From contig QOPD01000001.1 of NCBI GenBank assembly GCA_003331605.1, positions 83,936 to 147,935 of the forward strand: a DNA stretch of 64,000 nt, in the 5' to 3' direction. This stretch comes from SAR86 cluster bacterium. GTDB lineage: Bacteria; Pseudomonadota; Gammaproteobacteria; Magnimaribacterales; TMED112. Below, piece after piece: positions 58,977 to 64,000 of the stretch. The position numbers and the translations under genes are program-made. Each line of letters opens with the position of its first letter. Within the stretch, counting starts at the first letter, position 1. The notes beneath the pieces were generated by a model, which saw only the letters and a program-made list of their open reading frames with translations, was not told the DNA's origin and searched no databases.

Positions 58977-59864
58977 ATGGCAAAATCTATTTTACAACCT
59001 TTAACTAATCTTGCTATCTCAGCATTTACATTTATTCTATGCTTCTTTCTAGGAAGTCTGGTAGATGTCGGGACAGTCATGGATGGCGACTTATCATTAA
59101 TTATGACAGTCCTATTTATTTCGTTTGGCATACATTGGGTCTTATTTATCCCGTCATATGTCTTTCAAACAGAAAAGTTTTACGACCTTACAGGGTCGTT
59201 AACCTATATAACAGTCACTATCTACGTTTTATTTCAGTTAGTTCAATTAAATAGTCCAATTGATTTTAGATCAGCAATTATTGCTGCTTGCATTTTGATA
59301 TGGACGATTCGTCTTGGCAGTTTCTTATTTTTGCGTGTGCTTAAAGATGGTGAAGACAAGAGGTTTAGATCAATTCTACCAAGCTTTACCCAATTATTTA
59401 TGACGTGGAGCCTTTCAGCAGCTTGGGTTTTTATTCAACTATTGTCAGCTTTGGTAGCTATCACAGCAATTTCAAAAGCATCTTTTAATATTCTTGGCAG
59501 CCTTGGTTTAGCTGTATGGATTTTTGGATTTGTTTTTGAAGTTGTCGCAGATCAACAAAAAACTAAATTTAAATCTGACGCGAACAATGAAGGTAAATTC
59601 ATAACTGAAGGTTTGTGGTCAAAATCAAGACATCCAAATTATTTTGGCGAGGTTGTCTTATGGATAGGGGTGTCTCTTATGGCCCTACCAGTCATGAGTG
59701 GTATGCAGTATTTTTCACTAATTTCTCCAATTTTTACATTTTTGCTTATTTATTATGTAAGCGGAGTGAGGATGTTGGAGGCAAGATCCAACAAAAAATG
59801 GGGGAAAGATCCAAAATATCAGGAGTATTTAAGGAAAACCCCAATTTTCCTACCTAAATTGTAA
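58977..59864 (+). CDS. DUF1295 / steroid 5-alpha-reductase-like membrane protein
   Basis: GLWSKSRHPNYFGEVVLWIGVSL and RSNKKWGKDPKYQEYLRKTP motifs; ATG 58977 preferred. Confidence 0.9.
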   Translation: MAKSILQPLTNLAISAFTFILCFFLGSLVDVGTVMDGDLSLIMTVLFISFGIHWVLFIPSYVFQTEKFYDLTGSLTYITVTIYVLFQLVQLNSPIDFRSAIIAACILIWTIRLGSFLFLRVLKDGEDKRFRSILPSFTQLFMTWSLSAAWVFIQLLSALVAITAISKASFNILGSLGLAVWIFGFVFEVVADQQKTKFKSDANNEGKFITEGLWSKSRHPNYFGEVVLWIGVSLMALPVMSGMQYFSLISPIFTFLLIYYVSGVRMLEARSNKKWGKDPKYQEYLRKTPIFLPKL

Positions 59865-59922
59865 GTTTGTATATTTTTTTATTGCTAATGCAGTAAAAAA
59901 TATTGCTGTATAATTAATATTG

Positions 59923-59952
59923 TTTATATTAAACGGTCAAGTTTAATATTAA
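59923..59952 (+). repeat. Imperfect inverted repeat (12-nt arms, 6-nt loop) upstream of the DUF3450/TonB operon
   Basis: TTTATATTAAAC-GGTCAA-GTTTAATATTAA; right arm abuts the SD-like AAGGGGT before ATG 59965. Confidence 0.6.
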
Positions 59953-59964
59953 GGGGTAAAAATA

Positions 59965-60708
59965 ATGAAAAATTATTTAGTGATTCTCTTGCTAATATCT
60001 GGTTTAGCTGCATCAGAAAACAGTGATTTAGATCAGATATTAATTGAGAATAATAACAGCATAAACCTATCTGAAGAATCTCAACAAGAGGTCGACTCAT
60101 TGGCTACTGAAAAAGATTCATTGCTTGCGGAATGGAAAGTGGTTGTGAAACAGGTTGAAGGTTTAAAAATCTATAACGAACAAAAGAGGCAACAAATTAA
60201 GGCCCAGGAAGAAAGACTGGTTACTCTAGCTGAACAAACCAGACAAGTAGTAGTTATCCAAAGACAAATTCCACCACTTATGCAAAGAATGGCAGACAGT
60301 CTTGAGCAATTTGTTAGTTTGGATGCACCATTCTCATTAGATGAAAGAACTAAGCGAATCAATCAAGTTAGAGCTACGTTATCTGATCCAAAAGTAACAG
60401 CATCTGAGCAAGTCAGACAGGTATTAGAAGCCTATAACATTGAAAGAGAGTATGGCAGAACAATAGAAACTTATGAAGATTCAATAGAACTTGATGGAGA
60501 AGGAAAAGTAGTCAACATTCTTCGTATTGGAAGATTGGCGCTTATGTATCAGCTTAAAGATCAAAGCGAAGCAGGCATATGGAATGGTTCTGATTGGCAG
60601 GAAGTTGATGGCTTCAGAATACCAGTCAGAGACGGAATTCGTATGGCAAGCAAAACCGCTCCATTGGATCTCTTGGCAGTGCCTGTACAAGTTAAGGGAG
60701 GTGAGTAA
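59965..60708 (+). CDS. DUF3450 family periplasmic protein of TonB operon
   Basis: Signal peptide, coiled coil, LRIGRLALMYQLKDQSEAGIWNG; precedes TtpC/ExbB-like gene. Confidence 0.88.
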   Translation: MKNYLVILLLISGLAASENSDLDQILIENNNSINLSEESQQEVDSLATEKDSLLAEWKVVVKQVEGLKIYNEQKRQQIKAQEERLVTLAEQTRQVVVIQRQIPPLMQRMADSLEQFVSLDAPFSLDERTKRINQVRATLSDPKVTASEQVRQVLEAYNIEREYGRTIETYEDSIELDGEGKVVNILRIGRLALMYQLKDQSEAGIWNGSDWQEVDGFRIPVRDGIRMASKTAPLDLLAVPVQVKGGE

Positions 60709-62084
60709 TGAGATTTTATAAATATACATTAGCGTTATTACTTTTAGCCTCTTCAATCCTTTTTGCACAAGAAGCAGAAACTCCAGCCCCTTCAAACTTG
60801 GATAAACTTCTTGAGCTTGTAAAAGAAGGAAAAACACAAGAACAGGCAGAAAATGCTGATAGAGAAGCTAGGTTTATTAGATCACGTAATCAGCAACAAG
60901 AGATTCTTAGAGAAGAGCAACGAGAACTAGCTCGTCAAGAAAGAATAGCCGATGAACTTGAAGAAGTATTCACGCAGAACCAAGAAAAATTAAGAGTTGC
61001 TGAAGAAGCTTATCTAAAACAGCTGGGTTCCTTAAATGAACTTTTTGGTCATATGCAGAGCATCAGCACAGACTCAAGGGTTACATTTGAAACTTCACTT
61101 ACGGCTGCAGAATTTGGCAAAGATAGAGAGTTTTTCCTTGGTGACCTTACCAGAAAAATGGGTGAATCAACAGAGCTTCCAACAATTGAAGAGATCGAGA
61201 GAGTTTGGTATGAAATCATGAGAGAGATGAAGGCAACCGGTGAAGTTGTTAGGTTCTCTACTGATGTTATTAATGTTGATGGCACTCAAGTAACCTGTGA
61301 TGTTGTTAGGGTTGGTGTTTACAATGCAGTTTGTGGCAATAAGTATCTTGAATACGTTCCTGCAAAAGGCCAGTATCAATTCCTTGCAAGGCAGCCTGCA
61401 GGCCGATACACAAGCTCAGCTGGTAGAATCAGCGATGCCGATGCAGGTGCTGGTTATGTAAGTTTTTCTGTTGACCCAAGTGGGCCGTCGGGAGGTGCAC
61501 TACTAGCTAACTTGATTCAGAACCCGTCTCTTCTTGAAAGAATTGATCAAGGTGGGTTGATTGGTTATATCATTCTTGCCATTGGTGCAATCACAATGTT
61601 ATTTGCCATTTACAAATACACCATGCTTTGGATTACTAGCAGAGCTGTTCAGGAGCAGTTAGCTAACGAAAAGCCTGATGATTCTAACCCATTAGGTAGA
61701 GTTCTGACAGTTGGCCAAAAACATATGAAAGAAGAAATAGACAGACTTGAATTGAAGCTTGCCGAAGCAATTATGGGCGAAAGACCCTCAATTGAAAGAG
61801 GCATTAGCTTTGTAAAGATCGTCTCCGTTGTAGCACCATTGGCTGGGCTATTAGGAACAGTAACAGGGATGATTATTACCTTCCAACAAATTACTCTGTT
61901 TGGCACTGGTGATCCAAAAATCATGGCTGGAGGTATTTCACAGGCACTTGTTACAACAGTACTTGGTCTTGTAGTTGCTATACCAACAACACTTGCACAC
62001 TCATTCTTGCAGTCATCTGCTCGATCTGTTGTGGATGTTTTAGAAGAACAAGCAACTGGTATTGTTGCTGAAAAAGCAAAATAA
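60708..62084 (+). CDS. MotA/TolQ/ExbB family protein with long periplasmic N-terminal region (TtpC-like)
   Basis: Signal peptide, coiled coil, C-terminal ExbB core (VAPLAGLLGTVTGMIITFQQITLFGTGDPKIMAGGISQALVTTVLGLVVAIPT). Confidence 0.9.
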   Translation: MRFYKYTLALLLLASSILFAQEAETPAPSNLDKLLELVKEGKTQEQAENADREARFIRSRNQQQEILREEQRELARQERIADELEEVFTQNQEKLRVAEEAYLKQLGSLNELFGHMQSISTDSRVTFETSLTAAEFGKDREFFLGDLTRKMGESTELPTIEEIERVWYEIMREMKATGEVVRFSTDVINVDGTQVTCDVVRVGVYNAVCGNKYLEYVPAKGQYQFLARQPAGRYTSSAGRISDADAGAGYVSFSVDPSGPSGGALLANLIQNPSLLERIDQGGLIGYIILAIGAITMLFAIYKYTMLWITSRAVQEQLANEKPDDSNPLGRVLTVGQKHMKEEIDRLELKLAEAIMGERPSIERGISFVKIVSVVAPLAGLLGTVTGMIITFQQITLFGTGDPKIMAGGISQALVTTVLGLVVAIPTTLAHSFLQSSARSVVDVLEEQATGIVAEKAK

Positions 62085-62086
62085 CT

Positions 62087-62629
62087 ATGTATTGGCTTAC
62101 TGAGCTTTATATTTCTCTTAGAGATTTTATGGAACAAGGTGGGCCAGTCCTATGGTATATAGCTATCCTAGTTACTTTCATGTGGGCTTTAATCTTAGAG
62201 AGAATTTACTATTTTCTTTTTGTACATGAGGGATTTGCTGAAGATATCAAAAGCAGATACCTTTCATTAAAATTTAAGTCACCGTGGCACAAGTATCAAA
62301 CCAAAACCAGATTTATTTCTGAAGGCAAGATATCAATTAGTAAAAATATTCAACTCATACAGGTCTGCATAGCGTTATGTCCTCTTTTTGGATTGATGGG
62401 TACAGTCACAGGTATGATTGAAGTTTTCCAGGTTATGGCTTTTACCGGTGGTGGGGATGCAAGGTCAATGGCAGGAGGTGTGTCAAAAGCAACTCTTCCA
62501 ACAATGGCCGGCATGGTATCATCATTATCAGGAGTTTTAGCAATGATATGGGTTAAAAACCAAGTTGAATCCAGAGAATTGATGATGGTTGATTATGTAA
62601 CTGGATCAAGCAAACAAGGAGAAAAATAA
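62087..62629 (+). CDS. exbB: ExbB/TolQ-like biopolymer transport protein
   Basis: LCPLFGLMGTVTGMIEVFQVMAFTGGGDARSMAGGVSKATLPTMAGMVSSLSG. Confidence 0.9.
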   Translation: MYWLTELYISLRDFMEQGGPVLWYIAILVTFMWALILERIYYFLFVHEGFAEDIKSRYLSLKFKSPWHKYQTKTRFISEGKISISKNIQLIQVCIALCPLFGLMGTVTGMIEVFQVMAFTGGGDARSMAGGVSKATLPTMAGMVSSLSGVLAMIWVKNQVESRELMMVDYVTGSSKQGEK

Positions 62630-63039
62630 TGAGAAGAAATGCTATAAGTGCAGCTGCTCGAGAAGAAGAAAGTGAAATTAATTTAACACCAATGCTTGAT
62701 GTTGTTTTCATCATGCTTATCTTCTTTATTGTTACAGCTAACTTCATTAAAGAGCCTGGACTTGAGGTTAATCGACCTGATTCAGACACTTCAGAAATTC
62801 AAGAAAATGCAGCTATTCTAATAGCAATAGGTGGAAACGATGAAATTTACATGGATGGACGAAGGATTGATGTCAGACAAGTAAAGGCTAATGTACTTAA
62901 ACTCTTAGCTGACAACCCTCAAGGTTCAGTAGTTATTCAAGCAGATGAAACTGCCAGTGCAGACGCAATCATTCAAGTGATGGATGGAGCAAGAGATGCA
63001 GGAGTGTTTGATATATCTCTTGCAGCTGAACCAAATTAG
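62629..63039 (+). CDS. exbD: ExbD/TolR-like biopolymer transport protein
   Basis: INLTPMLDVVFIMLIFFIVTANF. Confidence 0.92.
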   Translation: MRRNAISAAAREEESEINLTPMLDVVFIMLIFFIVTANFIKEPGLEVNRPDSDTSEIQENAAILIAIGGNDEIYMDGRRIDVRQVKANVLKLLADNPQGSVVIQADETASADAIIQVMDGARDAGVFDISLAAEPN

Positions 63040-63059
63040 AAGGAGTAAGTCAAAAAGTT

Positions 63060-63698
63060 ATGGCAAATAATTTTGTGGTCACCAAAAAGCATCTTTTTAT
63101 GGGAGCTGCACCACTTGCAGGTTTATTGTTATTTGTTTTTATGGTCGCACTGATTAGCACTGGAGATGCTGGTGATATCACCAAAGGTAGAAAGATCGGT
63201 GATGTCATTATGCCCGAACGAGAGATCGAAACTTTAACCAACGATGAAGTTGAGCCTCCAGAAGAGCCAGAAGTTGCACCACCTGATATTGCCCCACCTC
63301 AACTCGATGTGACACCGATTGCTGTGTCAGCAACACAAAGCAAACCTCAAATTAATTTTAACTCAGGCTCTGGCAGCATGTTCAGAGATGGAGAATATAT
63401 TCCTCTGTTTAAAGTTCAGCCAGTTTATCCTAGAAGAGCACAGGAAAGAGGGACAGAAGGCTATGTTATTGTGGCATTTACAATCACTGAGTCAGGCACA
63501 ATTGCAGATCCTTTTGTAATCGAAGGCAAGTGTAGATCAGTAGCTAACCGAGATGGCGAATATAGTGATTGCACTATGTTCAACAGCGCAACACTAAGAG
63601 CAGCTGCGAAGCTTAAATATAAGCCAACTGTTAGAGATGGTAGACCGGTATCAGTTGAAGATGTACCACATAAATTTACTTTTGAACTGGATGAATGA
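63060..63698 (+). CDS. tonB: TonB energy transducer
   Basis: N-terminal TM, Pro/Glu-rich linker, PVYPRRAQERGTEGYVIVAFTI C-terminal domain. Confidence 0.92.
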   Translation: MANNFVVTKKHLFMGAAPLAGLLLFVFMVALISTGDAGDITKGRKIGDVIMPEREIETLTNDEVEPPEEPEVAPPDIAPPQLDVTPIAVSATQSKPQINFNSGSGSMFRDGEYIPLFKVQPVYPRRAQERGTEGYVIVAFTITESGTIADPFVIEGKCRSVANRDGEYSDCTMFNSATLRAAAKLKYKPTVRDGRPVSVEDVPHKFTFELDE

Positions 63699-63699
63699 T

Positions 63700-64000
63700 A
63701 TGAGATTTTTGCTAGGACTTATTATTTTAATTTCTTTTGATTTTAGAGCGGATGAGAGAGATGGTTTGCCTGAGCTTGCTACAGAAGAGCAAAAAAGAGA
63801 GTTACAATCAAGAAGATCTAAAGTTTTAACAGCTTCGACTGCTAGAAGAGTTCAGAAAATTGTTGAAGGTCTTGATGAAGCAGGCCAATTAGAAGAAGCA
63901 AAGACATTGCTTTTAAAAGACAAAAAAACAGCAGAGGCAAATTTAAAAGATAAACAGATCGATGCTGTTATCAAAGAGACAGATGCAGAATTAGCACAGT
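63700..64000 (+). CDS. N-terminal part of a putative TPR/coiled-coil protein of the TonB operon, truncated by window edge
   Basis: Open frame MRFLLGLIILISFDFRADERDGLPELATEEQKRELQSRRSKVLTASTARRVQKIVEGLDEAGQLEEAKTLLLKDKK...; signal peptide; 1 nt after tonB. Confidence 0.7.
   Translation, partial: MRFLLGLIILISFDFRADERDGLPELATEEQKRELQSRRSKVLTASTARRVQKIVEGLDEAGQLEEAKTLLLKDKKTAEANLKDKQIDAVIKETDAELAQ

Overview
This is a gene-dense, AT-rich stretch of a bacterial chromosome, almost certainly a streamlined marine-type gammaproteobacterium (inferred from gene content and order only), spanning the replication-origin neighbourhood. From left to right it contains: a qor-like oxidoreductase; a cytochrome c oxidase and heme-a assembly cluster (SCO, ctaB, ctaA, SURF1, coxC, ctaG, coxA, coxB); aroE-hemF-tsaC-purE; def-fmt-trkA-trkH; an LpxL-like acyltransferase; a single-chain glycyl-tRNA synthetase; gyrB-recF-dnaN-dnaA; rpmH-rnpA-yidC-mnmE-mnmG-rsmG-parA-parB; the atp operon (atpBEFHAGDC); glmU-glmS; a small accessory block (small membrane proteins, NTF2-like protein, alanine dehydrogenase, alpha/beta hydrolase, nitronate monooxygenase, putative outer-membrane protein, prolyl-4-hydroxylase-like protein); uvrD-lipB-lipA-yaaA; rpoH-trmB; a penicillin-acylase-family protein; yggT-yggS-SPOR-argS-efp; and a DUF3450/double-ExbB/ExbD/TonB/TPR energy-transduction operon truncated at the right edge. 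I saw no rRNA, tRNA, CRISPR array, transposase or prophage. Most of the window is ordinary core genome, and I found no clear new defence or mobile system. Points worth a second look: an alpha2-type GlyRS in the usual glyQ-glyS neighbourhood; a GyrB lacking the large C-terminal insertion known from E. coli GyrB; two parS-like palindromes inside recF; DnaA boxes in two candidate origin regions; convergent genes that repeatedly share a 4-bp TTA(A/G) stop overlap; a symmetric -10 element in the 25-bp purE/def divergent gap; small ORFs missing from the supplied track; and an inverted repeat abutting the Shine-Dalgarno sequence of the TonB operon.
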